64,000 bases of DNA from Undaria pinnatifida. Its lineage: Eukaryota; Sar; Phaeophyceae; Laminariales; Alariaceae. Where the stretch lies: NCBI GenBank assembly GCA_012845835.1, contig JABAKD010000025.1:13089264-13153263 (forward strand), written 5' to 3'. The translations under genes and the position numbers were made by a program. Below, one piece after another: positions 1 through 10,228 of this stretch; position 1 is the first letter of the stretch, and each line of letters starts with the position of its first letter. A model generated the notes under the pieces. The model had not been told where the DNA came from and searched no databases. It saw only the letters and a list, made by a program, of their open reading frames with translations.

Positions 1-279
1 AGTGAGGCGAGTGGGCGAAGCCATCTCGCTCCACACCAGGCAATATTCTCAACGCCCCAAATTCCCAAATACTACAGGTGCTACATTCTCATATTTCCAC
101 GTGTTCCTAGATTGGTTCCAGGAACAGTCTACAAGGACCTTCGGGACTATTCCACGTGTCCTTCCCATGATATAATATTCCGCAATGCACCGTCGGGTAA
201 TCCGACAATACCCCGTCGGACGATCCTTCGTGACCATCGTTGTTCCTACTTTGTTCGTTGAGACAAGCTATATCGAACA
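1..279 (-). repeat. 3' LTR of copia retrotransposon (cut by window edge)
   Basis: This stretch matches 5364-5642 with one substitution in 279 bases (A at about 169 against C at the matching site). It is therefore the outer-cut 3' LTR of a minus-strand LTR retrotransposon. On the minus strand the LTR opens with TGTTCGATATAGC at 279. Directly upstream on that strand lies the purine run AGGAAGGG (280-287), a good polypurine tract for plus-strand priming. The remaining, lower-coordinate part of this LTR lies outside the window. Confidence 0.93.
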
Positions 280-291
280 CCCTTCCTGGCG
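280..291 (-). other. polypurine tract next to 3' LTR
   Basis: The minus strand reads GCCAGGAAGGG immediately before the TGTTCG start of the 3' LTR. A purine-rich run abutting the 3' LTR is the usual plus-strand primer site of LTR retrotransposons. It fixes the inner boundary of this LTR. Confidence 0.75.
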
Positions 292-300
292 CTGGATCAA

Positions 301-3300
301 CTAACAAGCCTCCAACAACACTGGCAACTCCCAAAAGCAATTTACGACGGAAAACTTATATCCCCAAAAAAAGTCACGGTGTTTCTCAAAACTCTCACGA
401 GCAATCGCCTTGGTGAGAATGTCCGCATGTTGATCCTCCGTCCTTAAGTACTTGACGCATAAATCTCCTTTTCCCACCAACTCGCGCAGGAAGTGGTACC
501 TCACATCGATGTGCTTGCTGTTTGACGAACTCAGTGGGTTTTTGGCCAAGTCAATCGCCCCTTTGTTGTCTTCAAACACTCCAATGCTCGGCGATCCAAG
601 ACTAGGCATCAAGAAAACCAAGACTCCTCTCACGTACAGGGCCTCCTTCACCCCGTCGGCCATCGCTACGTACTCGGCCTCAGTGGTGGAGAGCGTAACG
701 CATTTCTGCGTCCTAGAAAACCAAGATACGAGCGTTCCTCCGCAGCAAACAGCTACACCAGATACCGAACGCCTGTCCTCGGCCTTGTGGGCGTAGTCTG
801 CGTCTACGTACGTCTCTAGGTCGTATTCCAACTGTACATCCCCCAACTTACTCTCTTTCCTGAAAGTCAAGCCCAAGTGGGCTGTAGCGCTCAAGTACTC
901 GAGAACCTTCCTAGCAGCCTTCACGTGTACTTCCTTAGGATCGTGCGAGAACCGCGCAATCGCTCGCACTGCGTTTGAGATGTCAGGTCTCGTCTGGTTC
1001 GCAATCCACATCAAACTCCCCACAATTTCACGGAAATTCGCGTCCACCACAGGTTCCTCATCACTCACGTACCTGAGGTCCAACGACGGTGAAGCGGGGA
1101 TGGGGCTGGTCTTAGTGATACCGAAACGGTCGACAACGTTTCGGATGAACTGAGTCTGTGAAATCTCCAAGGTTCCCTTCTCACGATTCCTCCTGTACTC
1201 GCTACCCATGTACCACGTAACCTCGCCCAGATGTTTTGTAGGGAATCTCTTATTGAGATCAGCTACTACCGAATCCGTCACCCCCTTGGTCGCTGCGATC
1301 TTGATGTCGTCCACGTGGACCACCAGCATCGCCACAACCGCGTCATTCAACATTAGTCGAAACACGCACGGGTCTACCAAGCACTGCTCAAACCCACACT
1401 CTACTAGGGCTGACGACAGTAGCTTGTACCATGAGCGGCCACTCTGCTTCAGCCCGTAAAGGGCTTTGTTGAGTAGGACTACCTTACCGGACATCTCGCC
1501 ACAACCGCGAGGAAGTCTCAAGAAAATCTCGGTATCCAACTCTGCCTGAATAAAGGCCTGGTCAACGTCCAAGTGTCTCAAGTCCCAATCAAGCTTGCAC
1601 GCCATTGCTGCAATGAGTCTGTTAGACGTGGTCGAGGCAGTGGGGGCAAAAGTCTCGAAGTAGTCAACTCCCTCTACCTGACTATAGCCCTTAGCTACCA
1701 ACCGTGCCTTAGCTCTATCAATCATGCCGTGCGCGTCGCTCTTCCACTTCAAGAGCCACTTTGACTCTACGATATTGTTACTGGCGGGAAGTTCAGAAAC
1801 CTCCACAAACGTTCCAGCAGCTTCGAGTCCATCAAACTCCGATCTCATCGCGTCCATCCAAACGTCCGAATGCTTCGACTTACGAGCTGCGGTGTATGAC
1901 GTTGGTTCCGGTTCAGCCTCTTTGACAAGGCAATCCGGCAACTTCGTCTTCTTACACTCCGCTTCATTCGCCGCCAGTAGCGCCTGGAACACACGGCCTC
2001 CTTCACAGGGCCCGATCGCACTAATCAGTCCTGCTGCCGCTTCCCGATTGAGCGCCCTGGTCTGCGCTCTCGTACGTCCCTCCCGAATCTCTTCACCATC
2101 GCCCGGTCCTGACATGTGCGCTCCAAGTTGGCGTGCAGCAGTCCGGACCGCCGTGGGGGTTGGAGCTTCATCGTCAGAGGCCGACGCGTCGCTTCCATCC
2201 TGAGACGAAGAGTCGCTGTCAGATAATTCGCTGCTGACCGCTGATGTATCGTTCGGCTCCACATCTTCGGCGCGAAACTCGTCGCCAGCTTGCGGTATCG
2301 GAGACACCGCTGGCGTCATCGGGGACACCGCACGGAGTTGGTGAGGAATTCCCCTCCCCAAAACCGGCAGTGGAGTCGTCGGGGCGGAGACAAAGTCCTC
2401 CGTCCCTCCCAGCTCTGGCGCATCTTCTAGCCCCTGCGTCCCTCCCTGTTCCGGTACCTCCGGCAGCTGGGATAGTACCGCTCCCACATCAAGCGTTGCC
2501 TCCCAGGTCACATCTCGAGTCTCCACCACCCTGTTCCCCCGCGTGAGCATCCGCAAAGAGTCACTTGGGTGGTCGATGCCCGGCCCGAGGTAAAAGCAGC
2601 TCTCGGCCCGGGGTGACGACTTGGACGGGCGGTTCCAGCGGCAGTACGCTGGGCGAAGGAACGGGTGTGGCGAGGCAGGTACGGCAGCTCCATGCCACAT
2701 CTCATGCGGAGACTTGTTGCCGGGGTTGGCAGTGGTTGCGGTGTGGTTCAAGGCGTCACAAGACCAGTGCACCGCTTCCGCCCACAGGGATTCAGTCGGC
2801 GGTAGTTGAACGAGCGGGAAAATGATAGGGGCTTGGATGCACGCAGCAAGCGCTGCGTTCTGAATGATGCCTAGCGCTCTCTCGACAACACCGTTCTGCT
2901 TTGGGCTGTCCGCGTTGGTGAATTCCTGCTTGATGCAAAACTGTTTGCACACCTCTCCAAACTCCCCACCAAAGAATTCCCCACCGTTGTCAGACCTTAC
3001 AATCTCAACCTTCGAGGGGACACCGTCGGCGCGCACATCAGCCAAAAACTTACTAAACGCGTCTGCTGCATCCGATTTGTGCTTCAGAAAATATACCCAG
3101 GCGTAGCGAGAGAAGTCATCCTTCACTAGCATGACATACCTCTTACCCAACAGAGAAGGGGTTCTCTTAGGGCCACTTAGATCAACAAAGACCCGTCCCA
3201 ACTTCTCTGGCGCGCGTGACTTAGTACTGCTGGGGATTGGTTTGCGGTAACCTTTCGCCATAGAACAGCCAGTACAGGGTCTTAGCGTCCCTAACAGTTC

Positions 3301-4608
3301 TACACCAAGTGCCTTTGCGGTCTCTCTCAGCAGTAGTTCGTTAGAGTGGCCATGCACGCAGTGGAAGATGTTGATATCTACAGCAGTCTCAGCAGAAGCA
3401 GCGCTACCGGGGGCAAGCACGGGAAACGCCAGGGGAAAATTGCAACCAGTCTCCCCTCGGTTCTCAGCGGGGTCGGGTGTCAATAGGGGAAACGGGACAT
3501 AGCCGTTGTCTGGCTCTATCCTGCAAGCGAAGTTGGAGTAACTAGATCCATCACCCTCGAATCTCAACCGTCCATCGAAAAGAGAAATGCACAAGCCCTC
3601 ATCCTCGGTCATGAATCCTACTCCCTGCTTATGCGCGGCCATTAGCGAAAACAAGTTGAACGCCAAGTCCGGCATGTATGCCACATCTAACAGTTTAACA
3701 GTTAGATCTCCGGGGAAGACTACAGTCAGCGTGCCATACCCCACGACGTCGATCAGGTGGTTGTCACCGATCCTAACCTTGTCGTCGCACAGTCGTACGT
3801 CACTCAACAGGTCAGCCGAATGAGTCATGTGAAATGAAGCACCACTGTCTGCTATCCATTTCTCAGCTAAGCTCTCTGTTATGCTCTCACTACGTTCCTC
3901 AGTACACGAGTCATCACTACGGCTAAACATAGCATTCGCAAGACAGCACACAGTCTCACCACTGTTGTTCTGTTCCTGTGCACCTTCGCCAGACGTCCTC
4001 TCCGAAGCCGGGGTGACACGAGCCTTGCACTGGTACCACATGTGTCCGGGTTCCAAGCAACGGATACACTTACCCTTCACCTTATCATACTCTGATTGGG
4101 GGATGGTCTGCTTGGGGGTGGGGGGGCTGCCTCTACCTTCGCTACCCTGGCTAGCATCAGCATTCGCTGATTCCTTGTTTCGCGACCTAACATTGTTACG
4201 GTTGGATCCGCGACCACCTCCACGGTTACCTCCACGCCCACCTCCGCGGCCACCTCGGGCAGCACCATTCGAAAACAGTGCCTGACCCACGTTCTTTCCT
4301 TTTGACACGGGAAGTCTCAGGTGCCTCTGCCTGACAATGCTCTCTATTTCAGCTCGGGTGATTTCATCGCGGTACAAGAGCGTGCGTTGTTCTATCTCGT
4401 AGTCAGCTGTAAGAACTCGTACCAGTTTGCGGTTCACCTCTCCTTCTGATTTCGGCACACCAAGCGAAGCAAGAGTACCAACAATCTTGTCTACGCGACT
4501 GAAGAATTTCATGGGCTCCTCACCCTTCTCCATTTTCACTGCATCAAACGCGTCCGACCATTTGACCTGTGTGGCAACTGATTTCGGAAGAAACCAATCC
4601 CGAAGCAT
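301..4608 (-). CDS. Ty1/copia Gag-Pol polyprotein, uninterrupted 1435 codons
   Basis: This frame encodes most of a copia-type polyprotein that would copy the element through RNA and integrate it. Domains in order: Gag (UBN2-like) about 1-105; an RGG-rich basic stretch 117-145; a zinc knuckle CIRCLEPGHMWYQC at 181-194 (CX2CX4HX4C); aspartic protease with DSG at 254-256; integrase with an HHCC finger (His416, His421 or neighbours, Cys445, Cys448) and D476, D540, E576; an acidic/serine linker about 710-900; reverse transcriptase about 945-1190 with LDVDQAF and HVDD at 1098-1101 in place of the usual YVDD; RNase H about 1260-1400 with YVDADYA and STTEAEYVAMAD. Integrase before RT marks Ty1/copia order. 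The start ATG at 4608 follows directly on an in-frame TGA that ends the upstream Gag segment, so it may not be the native start. Confidence 0.95.
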   Translation of the reverse strand: MLRDWFLPKSVATQVKWSDAFDAVKMEKGEEPMKFFSRVDKIVGTLASLGVPKSEGEVNRKLVRVLTADYEIEQRTLLYRDEITRAEIESIVRQRHLRLPVSKGKNVGQALFSNGAARGGRGGGRGGNRGGGRGSNRNNVRSRNKESANADASQGSEGRGSPPTPKQTIPQSEYDKVKGKCIRCLEPGHMWYQCKARVTPASERTSGEGAQEQNNSGETVCCLANAMFSRSDDSCTEERSESITESLAEKWIADSGASFHMTHSADLLSDVRLCDDKVRIGDNHLIDVVGYGTLTVVFPGDLTVKLLDVAYMPDLAFNLFSLMAAHKQGVGFMTEDEGLCISLFDGRLRFEGDGSSYSNFACRIEPDNGYVPFPLLTPDPAENRGETGCNFPLAFPVLAPGSAASAETAVDINIFHCVHGHSNELLLRETAKALGVELLGTLRPCTGCSMAKGYRKPIPSSTKSRAPEKLGRVFVDLSGPKRTPSLLGKRYVMLVKDDFSRYAWVYFLKHKSDAADAFSKFLADVRADGVPSKVEIVRSDNGGEFFGGEFGEVCKQFCIKQEFTNADSPKQNGVVERALGIIQNAALAACIQAPIIFPLVQLPPTESLWAEAVHWSCDALNHTATTANPGNKSPHEMWHGAAVPASPHPFLRPAYCRWNRPSKSSPRAESCFYLGPGIDHPSDSLRMLTRGNRVVETRDVTWEATLDVGAVLSQLPEVPEQGGTQGLEDAPELGGTEDFVSAPTTPLPVLGRGIPHQLRAVSPMTPAVSPIPQAGDEFRAEDVEPNDTSAVSSELSDSDSSSQDGSDASASDDEAPTPTAVRTAARQLGAHMSGPGDGEEIREGRTRAQTRALNREAAAGLISAIGPCEGGRVFQALLAANEAECKKTKLPDCLVKEAEPEPTSYTAARKSKHSDVWMDAMRSEFDGLEAAGTFVEVSELPASNNIVESKWLLKWKSDAHGMIDRAKARLVAKGYSQVEGVDYFETFAPTASTTSNRLIAAMACKLDWDLRHLDVDQAFIQAELDTEIFLRLPRGCGEMSGKVVLLNKALYGLKQSGRSWYKLLSSALVECGFEQCLVDPCVFRLMLNDAVVAMLVVHVDDIKIAATKGVTDSVVADLNKRFPTKHLGEVTWYMGSEYRRNREKGTLEISQTQFIRNVVDRFGITKTSPIPASPSLDLRYVSDEEPVVDANFREIVGSLMWIANQTRPDISNAVRAIARFSHDPKEVHVKAARKVLEYLSATAHLGLTFRKESKLGDVQLEYDLETYVDADYAHKAEDRRSVSGVAVCCGGTLVSWFSRTQKCVTLSTTEAEYVAMADGVKEALYVRGVLVFLMPSLGSPSIGVFEDNKGAIDLAKNPLSSSNSKHIDVRYHFLRELVGKGDLCVKYLRTEDQHADILTKAIARESFEKHRDFFWGYKFSVVNCFWELPVLLEAC

Positions 4609-5181
4609 TCACCAAGCACCGCTTGGCGATTGCCTGGCAAACACTCTGTCTAATAGGTCAGTATCAGTCATGCTCTCAGTCAGACATATCCATGCAACCC
4701 GCGCATTCTTGATGTGTGGACGGCTCAAACCTTGCGAAATAAAGTATTGCGTATCTTTGGTTGTGTCACCTACAGCTACCTCTATGTCTGTAAGCATAGA
4801 ACCCAAACACCCACTCATCGATACGAACGCTTCGAACCGCTTACTCCATACGGGGAATTCCTCAGGTTTACCGCTGAATTTGGGGACTGCCTGCTTTATA
4901 CTACTGAATTCACGAGGGCCTACATTTACACCTGAACTCTCAACGGATTCGTCATACCTAATCTCGTCTACGTGTACACCACCACCAGGGGCTTGCAAGT
5001 TCCCACCGGTTACGACTCCATCTTGGCGTTCCCTGCCAGGGTTGGACTGGGCCTCTCCACGGCCCCGGTCGCTGGCCATCCGCTCTTCCAGTCGATCTTG
5101 TCGGGATACCAATGATCTCAGCAAGACCATCATTTCTTCTTGTGAGCCGGCCTCCTCTTGGTCATGCTCACTTCCAGGCAT
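4609..5181 (-). CDS. N-terminal Gag segment of the copia element
   Basis: This 190-codon frame opens with ATG just inside the 5' LTR and ends in TGA at 4611-4609. The 1435-codon frame begins at the next base, in the same phase. The N-terminal third is charged and probably coiled (EEMMVLLRSLVSRQDRLEER). The rest (KFSGKPEEFPVWSKRFEAF) resembles the start of copia Gag (DUF4219/UBN2-like), and that domain continues past the stop into the next frame. The two frames therefore look like one Gag-Pol ORF broken by a single nonsense codon. Readthrough of UGA is possible but would lie in an unusual place, inside Gag. Family membership rests on motif order, not on a database search. Confidence 0.85.
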   Translation of the reverse strand: MPGSEHDQEEAGSQEEMMVLLRSLVSRQDRLEERMASDRGRGEAQSNPGRERQDGVVTGGNLQAPGGGVHVDEIRYDESVESSGVNVGPREFSSIKQAVPKFSGKPEEFPVWSKRFEAFVSMSGCLGSMLTDIEVAVGDTTKDTQYFISQGLSRPHIKNARVAWICLTESMTDTDLLDRVFARQSPSGAW

Positions 5182-5642
5182 TGTTCCGATTCAAACGTAA
5201 AGCACGTTAACGTGTTGGATTAAATCGGTTATGCGAAGAATAATGTGCTCCCAGCAGCCCAGTCTCAGGGCGCGAGCTTCACTGCAACACACAGTGTGAA
5301 GAAGATGGTATATAGATGTCTTTATTAGCTGGTCCCGGATGCTGATAAGAGGGAAAGAGATGGAGTGAGGCGAGTGGGCGAAGCCATCTCGCTCCACACC
5401 AGGCAATATTCTCAACGCCCCAAATTCCCAAATACTACAGGTGCTACATTCTCATATTTCCACGTGTTCCTAGATTGGTTCCAGGAACAGTCTACAAGGA
5501 CCTTCGGGACTATTCCACGTGTCCTTCCCATGCTATAATATTCCGCAATGCACCGTCGGGTAATCCGACAATACCCCGTCGGACGATCCTTCGTGACCAT
5601 CGTTGTTCCTACTTTGTTCGTTGAGACAAGCTATATCGAACA
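5182..5642 (-). repeat. 5' LTR of copia retrotransposon
   Basis: The outer end is exact: ...TATCGAACA at 5642 equals the end of the left LTR at 279. Positions 5364-5642 are confirmed by the duplicate. The inner end is uncertain because the matching part of the other LTR is outside the window. TGTTCCGATT at 5182 would pair with ATCGAACA to give TG...CA ends and a 461-bp LTR; TGTTGGATT at 5211 is the alternative. An AATAAA signal on the minus strand (5326-5321) suits the R/U5 part, and ATATTATA near 5537-5545 suits a promoter. I did not find a convincing tRNA primer-binding site. Confidence 0.85.
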
Positions 5643-5867
5643 TGTTTGAGCCACTCCCACGAGTGGCTCTGTACCCTACGGATGAAGATGGTTAAGGCAC
5701 TTGTTTCGGCGCAGCTTATATCACCTTTGCATTGCGGATTAATTTCGTCAATGTAAACATGAAGAAAACGTAATATCGCATAGGAACAAGGGGGTTACTC
5801 GCGCGAGTGACCCCTAGCCACTGAAATAAAAGGCCCAAAGGGGGACCCCCCTACCGTAGCCTGGGTC
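5643..5867. mobile_element. family A inverted-repeat element, copy A1, cut by the copia insertion
   Basis: This matches most of copy A2 (9170-9438), including the inner palindrome around TTACTCGCGCGAGTGACCCC and the terminal CCTACCGTAGCCTGGGTC. It starts abruptly at the LTR edge, at the point equal to ...CACTGGTG|TGTTTGAG inside A2. The first 40 or so bases of A1 are therefore expected beyond the left edge of the window, on the far side of the retrotransposon. Confidence 0.85.
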
Positions 5868-6740
5868 AATGGTACCCTGCTGTTGCCCCCGAATTCAGCT
5901 GCCCACCATATGTCACGCCTCCACTACAACCATGTTTTGTTCTTAGTGCAACCATTTCGGTATGTTCGTTATTCGTGCCTGCGCGATTTTTCCTGTTACC
6001 GTCGGTTTCCCGTTTCACACTTTGACGAAGGCCCTTACGCTGGCCACCCAGATCCGACAATACAGCCCCTGGTTCCATTACATCTCTGCGTGGTGGCCAT
6101 TTCTCTATTACGCTTCATCTAATGGCTCCACGCCAGTCTTCCAGTCCGAAGTAGTGGACCCCGACATGATTTCACCTAGTGTTTCTTGCTTTCTCCTCCT
6201 GCTGACTGGTTCTTTCCGTTCTGACTATCGCAAAATGGCCCCACGCTAACCTACGTAGTACCGTAGTTGCTCTCTTTACGCTAGCCGTTACACCAATGGT
6301 CCCAGGTTAGCTTTGCAGATCCGACGTTGACGGTCGTGATGTTGTTGCCGGTGGTGTGGCTCGCTTTTTTTCTTATCATTGGTCCAGCCGGTCGACCGCC
6401 CCCCTCTCCGGCCCCACGCTGTGGGCCCTACATTTGTCTGGTCTTCAATGTCTGACGTGGGTTTCTTTTTCCCTTTCTAAACTTTGCTTCCAGCTCATAA
6501 ACTTCCTTCTGTTTCCCTTCGTGGCCTAACGCTTCGTGCCCTCGCCCTTCACGTTTTCGTAGACCGTTTGCTTCTGGTAGACCGTAGGTACATACCCAAT
6601 CTTGAGCTGCCACGGTAATGAACACCATCACGAGTTTCTATCTCTTACAATAAGGCGTCCTAGCCTCTTTTGAGGTATCGCGAAATCTTTGGTCTCATTC
6701 CTGTTCGTTTCAAACATAAACAGCTCCGATCCACTTTGCA
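5868..6740. other. no recognised feature
   Basis: Between A1 and a B-family copy there are only short open frames on both strands without recognisable motifs. I see no repeat partner elsewhere in the window. Confidence 0.5.
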
Positions 6741-6922
6741 TATATATTATAAAAAAATGAAAATACACTCCATTGGACCAGCTGTGAGATCGAAGATTTC
6801 GTCGAAACTCATTTTTGCAAGCTGTGTGTGATACTCCGATCGTGCGCATTACGAGTTGTGTGTCCTCATTAACGATATAGGTCGGCGACTCCTCTCACAA
6901 CTACAGTTTAGCTATCAGGGTC
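6741..6922 (-). repeat. family B dispersed repeat, copy B1 (3' part)
   Basis: Starts with the family end TATATATTATAAAAAAATGA and continues through AATACACTCC, GAGATCGAAGATTTCGTCG, GTGTCCTCATTAACGATATAGG and TAGCTATCAGGGTC. It matches copies near 41.25, 45.2, 54.4, 57.1, 61.55 and 63.77 kb. The orientation is given relative to the sense in which the invariant end (TGTATTTTCATTTTTTATAA) is downstream. Six extra bases (ATTGGA) follow CACTCC compared with other copies. Confidence 0.85.
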
Positions 6923-7767
6923 TATAGACTATATGGATATTTCGTTGGCATCGTTTTGATTGCCATATGATCTGCATGTACGGCTATTCTGGGTGGGCTC
7001 ATGTCATCGATTCATCTACGTACATGCATAATTTATTGATATACTGTGAATCCATGTCACCGATGGGTCAGACGAGGTTGAAACTCTAGGTGTCAAAACC
7101 CCGCCAGGGCCGTCATTTGGATGGTGGAGGAAATGTAATTGACGGAGATGCCCTTGGTGGAGCACATCGTCGCCGTCCTCTCACTGTTATTCCAAATTTG
7201 GCAATATTCTCAGCATTGTGAAGTCTGAGCATCGAGCCAAAGGAGAGATGAATGAGACACCGTGAACCGTGAGGACAGCGCTTGCCAACATCGATACCCC
7301 AACGTCCCCGTCGGGGGCCTCTATGATAAGGACGCCGCACCGGTTAAGAATCTCTTATATCTGGCCAAGCGGGAGATCATATGTAGGGCAGGATGTGCCC
7401 TACACAACGTTTGGTAAAAAATGCCATCGCCATATTAGATCAGATATTTAAGCCTGATATTCGTATCTTGCGAAACCCTTAAGCGCTGAGCCATACATAC
7501 TGTACACAATACTCACGTACAGCATATACGCGGGGAACAAAAGTCTCTGCAGAAGTAAAATCGAACGTCGTACACGATTTCAGGTCAAGAAACTCCGCAA
7601 TTGCGAAATCACATTAGGTAAAAGCGCTGCAACCGCTAGCTATCAAATAACGCACTACTATCGTCCCTACCACTCGGCTTGGACTACTGGCGTGAGTGGC
7701 CATACAGCTTCTAAAGGAACGAGTACTGAAACTGTTTTCCTTCTTGAGAATCTTAACTGCTGCGAGG
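6923..7767. other. no recognised feature
   Basis: No gene, RNA or repeat was recognised. A 75-codon minus-strand frame (7113-7340) is open but has no motif that I know. Confidence 0.45.
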
Positions 7768-8035
7768 AGACGCGTGCTACAACAGAGGTAGCACTTCTAG
7801 TCTGAAATGGTTTCTGAATGACTTAAGACACTCCTTAACCCAAAATCGTCGGAAATAGGCCTTTGCTTTGGCGTGATTCTCGTTGAGTGCATAGACTATG
7901 CCATGAGATGGTTCATCCGGTAGCACTTTCAGGTTTCTACACAAATCAGTCATTTTTGGAGAGAAGGGTCTTAAGCATCCAAATTGGGGAACCTCATAAA
8001 ATGTGGCGCACCTATGTATACCGTAGCACGCGTCT
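7768..8035. mobile_element. family G short inverted-repeat element, copy G1
   Basis: The ends form a perfect 13-bp inverted repeat: AGACGCGTGCTAC at 7768-7780 and GTAGCACGCGTCT at 8023-8035, spanning 268 bp. The interior shares a stretch with 50.75-51.03 kb around CTCCTTAACCCAAAA(T/C)CGTCG. A 100-codon minus-strand frame runs through it (FRRFWVKE), but this is more likely chance than protein coding. It behaves like a small non-autonomous DNA element. A target duplication is not obvious. Confidence 0.55.
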
Positions 8036-8609
8036 GCGGTAGACCTACTCGAGATGGTCGGAACACGATATATCTGCATGTTTCATAACATGTTTGTATT
8101 GTTGGATACATACCTATACATAGTACACAAAACCTTGCTTCTTGGGTGATGCAAGAAGTTCTCTGAGTAAATAGCAGCAGACGGGCTTTAGGTGCAACCT
8201 GCGTCATGGTTGAAATTATGGGCGTGATGTATCCGATGCTTGCTACGGTAGAGGTGGCACATTGTGGCCGGAGCAGTTCCTGAGATACGGAGATTCTTGA
8301 CCGATATTCTCCCCGAGGTCCATTCTTGCTCCGCCATGGGCGTTGATGTATATATGAATGCTATGAGGTTTGTCATCGAATAGCGGTTGTTTTTACTTCT
8401 TATTACTTTTCGAGTGTCACATAGAGCACTTCAATAGCGGAGCGGGAGATATATGTTCAGCTCACCTCTACCCAAGCATGAAAAAAATGACAGACGACAG
8501 GGTCTGGACCAACGAAGTACCCAATGTCGTCGGATTACCATTGTTCGAGTGCCCCATAGAACATATCAAGAGAGGGGTCGGATAACGATATTCGGATCAC
8601 CTCTAGACC
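8036..8609. other. unannotated DNA with a fragment resembling element ends
   Basis: GCTACGGTAGAGGTGGCAC near 8240 resembles ends of the short inverted-repeat elements in this region, but I cannot pair it with an opposite end. Otherwise I see nothing here. Confidence 0.35.
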
Positions 8610-8861
8610 AACTCAATGGTAAGGGCGTTATGTTGCTTTTTTGGGGCCTTTTTCGCATGTTCCCGGAGTCACTCGCAAGAGTGAGCCCCCTGTTCCCATG
8701 CGGTGTTAGTCTTTGGTGCTTGGTAAACTTTGGGATGTGAATCCGCAATGCAACAGTTAGCTCTGCTGCGCCAAGTTTATCGCCTGATGGTACAGAGTGA
8801 CTCGTGCTAGTGGCTCAATATGAAAAAGGCGGTACCTCCACCGTGCCATGGCCTTGGTTTC
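8610..8861. mobile_element. family A element, diverged copy A3
   Basis: Aligns with the family in the orientation of A7: GGGGCCTTTTTCG, a first palindrome AGTCACTCGCAAGAGTGAGCCC, GTGAATCCGCAATGCAACAG, GCGCCAAG, and a second palindrome GAGTGACTCGTGCTAGTGGCTC. The closing end is degenerate (ACCTCCACCGTGCCATGGCC). Boundaries are approximate and no target duplication can be read. Confidence 0.65.
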
Positions 8862-9165
8862 TAATCGGGCATGGGTCATCTGACCGACGAGAGTCCTCGA
8901 CCAACGAGCTACGCAACGTCGTTAGGATACTGGTAACGTTTCTGTACAAAACTGGTTATGTGGGACTAAGCAATGGTATTGTGGACAAAGCTACACTGGG
9001 GGGTCACTTAAACGGGCGCATGTAAATGGGACCGAAGGGCAATCGTGCAAGTGGATAGTCTCTGAGTTGCAGGGCTTCTTGACCCAAAGACGGTAATATG
9101 ATACTTTTCTATCGGATAACGATATTCTGGGTACCTTGGCCACGGGTTGTTTAATCGGGTTGCCC

Positions 9166-9442
9166 CATTGACCAAGGCTACGGTAGGGGGGGTACCCCCT
9201 TTTTCACTGGTGTGTTTGAGCCACTCGCACGAGTAGCTCTGTACCCTACGGATGAAGATGGTTTAGGCACTTGGTTTGGCGCAGCTTAGATCACCTTTGC
9301 ATTGCGGATTGATTTCGTCAATGTAAAACATAAAGAAAACGTAAGATTGCATAGGAACAAAGGGGTTACTCGCGCGAGTGACCCCTAGCCACTGAAATAA
9401 AAAGCCCAAAAAGGGACCCCCCTACCGTAGCCTGGGTCCATT
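9166..9442. mobile_element. family A element, copy A2, complete with 4-bp target duplication
   Basis: Element 9170-9438 (269 bp) begins GACCAAGGCTACGGTAGGGG and ends CCCCTACCGTAGCCTGGGTC, an imperfect terminal inverted repeat of about 20 bp. It is flanked by CATT at 9166-9169 and CATT at 9439-9442. Inner palindromes sit near both ends (AGCCACTCGCACGAGTAGCTC; GGTTACTCGCGCGAGTGACCCC). No reading frame of note is present. This is the structure of a miniature inverted-repeat transposable element. Confidence 0.88.
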
Positions 9443-9925
9443 GGCATACTAAAAAGATAAGCTTTGTTGAGGTATTAAGAGTTCCTCAAAGAACGAGCCA
9501 CAACCAAGTAACGCTGCGCCTCTACCGTATCGTAAGCGGATGCTTCTACTCTTCTTAAGCTTCGCGGTAAGCATCACCATAACAATATTTCATTAACCTG
9601 TGCGAAAACCAAACGGTTGATGCCCGTTTCGGGTTGAGGTGCTTACCACACACCGGCGAGTGGTCTATCCTTTGGAAGGACGGCGTCTTGCGCTTGGCGA
9701 AGCACGTTTTGAGCAAAACAGTATCGAACTGACGGGACACCTAAACCCAATTTTGTCGCAGTGGTGTTTTCGTTTCGCAATATTTTCGGTCGATATACCT
9801 ACATCTGGCTTTGGGGATGTCTTATCTGGTTGCATCTTGACTGTTATTCAGAGTCAGTGTTTGAGTAGAGCATAGAGCTCATCCGGTGCGGAGAGGAAGC
9901 AGAAATCATGTTAACCCTTAGACAT
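9443..9925. other. no recognised feature
   Basis: Only short frames without motifs are present. CTCTACCGTATCG near 9515 faintly resembles short-element ends. Confidence 0.4.
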
Positions 9926-10228
9926 GCTACGGGGGAGAGGTAGAGGGCCACAAACCTTCTCTGAGGCTTCGCATTTGACCTCCTCAATATACCGCACACC
10001 CAAGACATGATGGTGAGAAAACTGGAACTGGAACCCGATGAACTCCCCGAGGCCTGTGATGATAAACGAACATCATTGCAAAATATACAACGGCATACGA
10101 ATACGTTGATGAGTTCCGCAGGCCAGATTTGGCTTTTGCGAAGAATTCCAACCTCTAGCGTCAGCAAACATTTCCTCCCCCGTCACATGTCGTCGTTGAC
10201 AACATTGGGGTGCCACCTCTACCGTGGC
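9926..10228. repeat. possible short inverted-repeat element
   Basis: GCTACGGGGGAGAGGTAGAG at about 9926 and TGCCACCTCTACCGTGGC at about 10211-10228 are imperfect inverted complements about 300 bp apart and resemble the ends of families A and G. No target duplication or second copy was found, so this remains a weak call. Confidence 0.3.
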
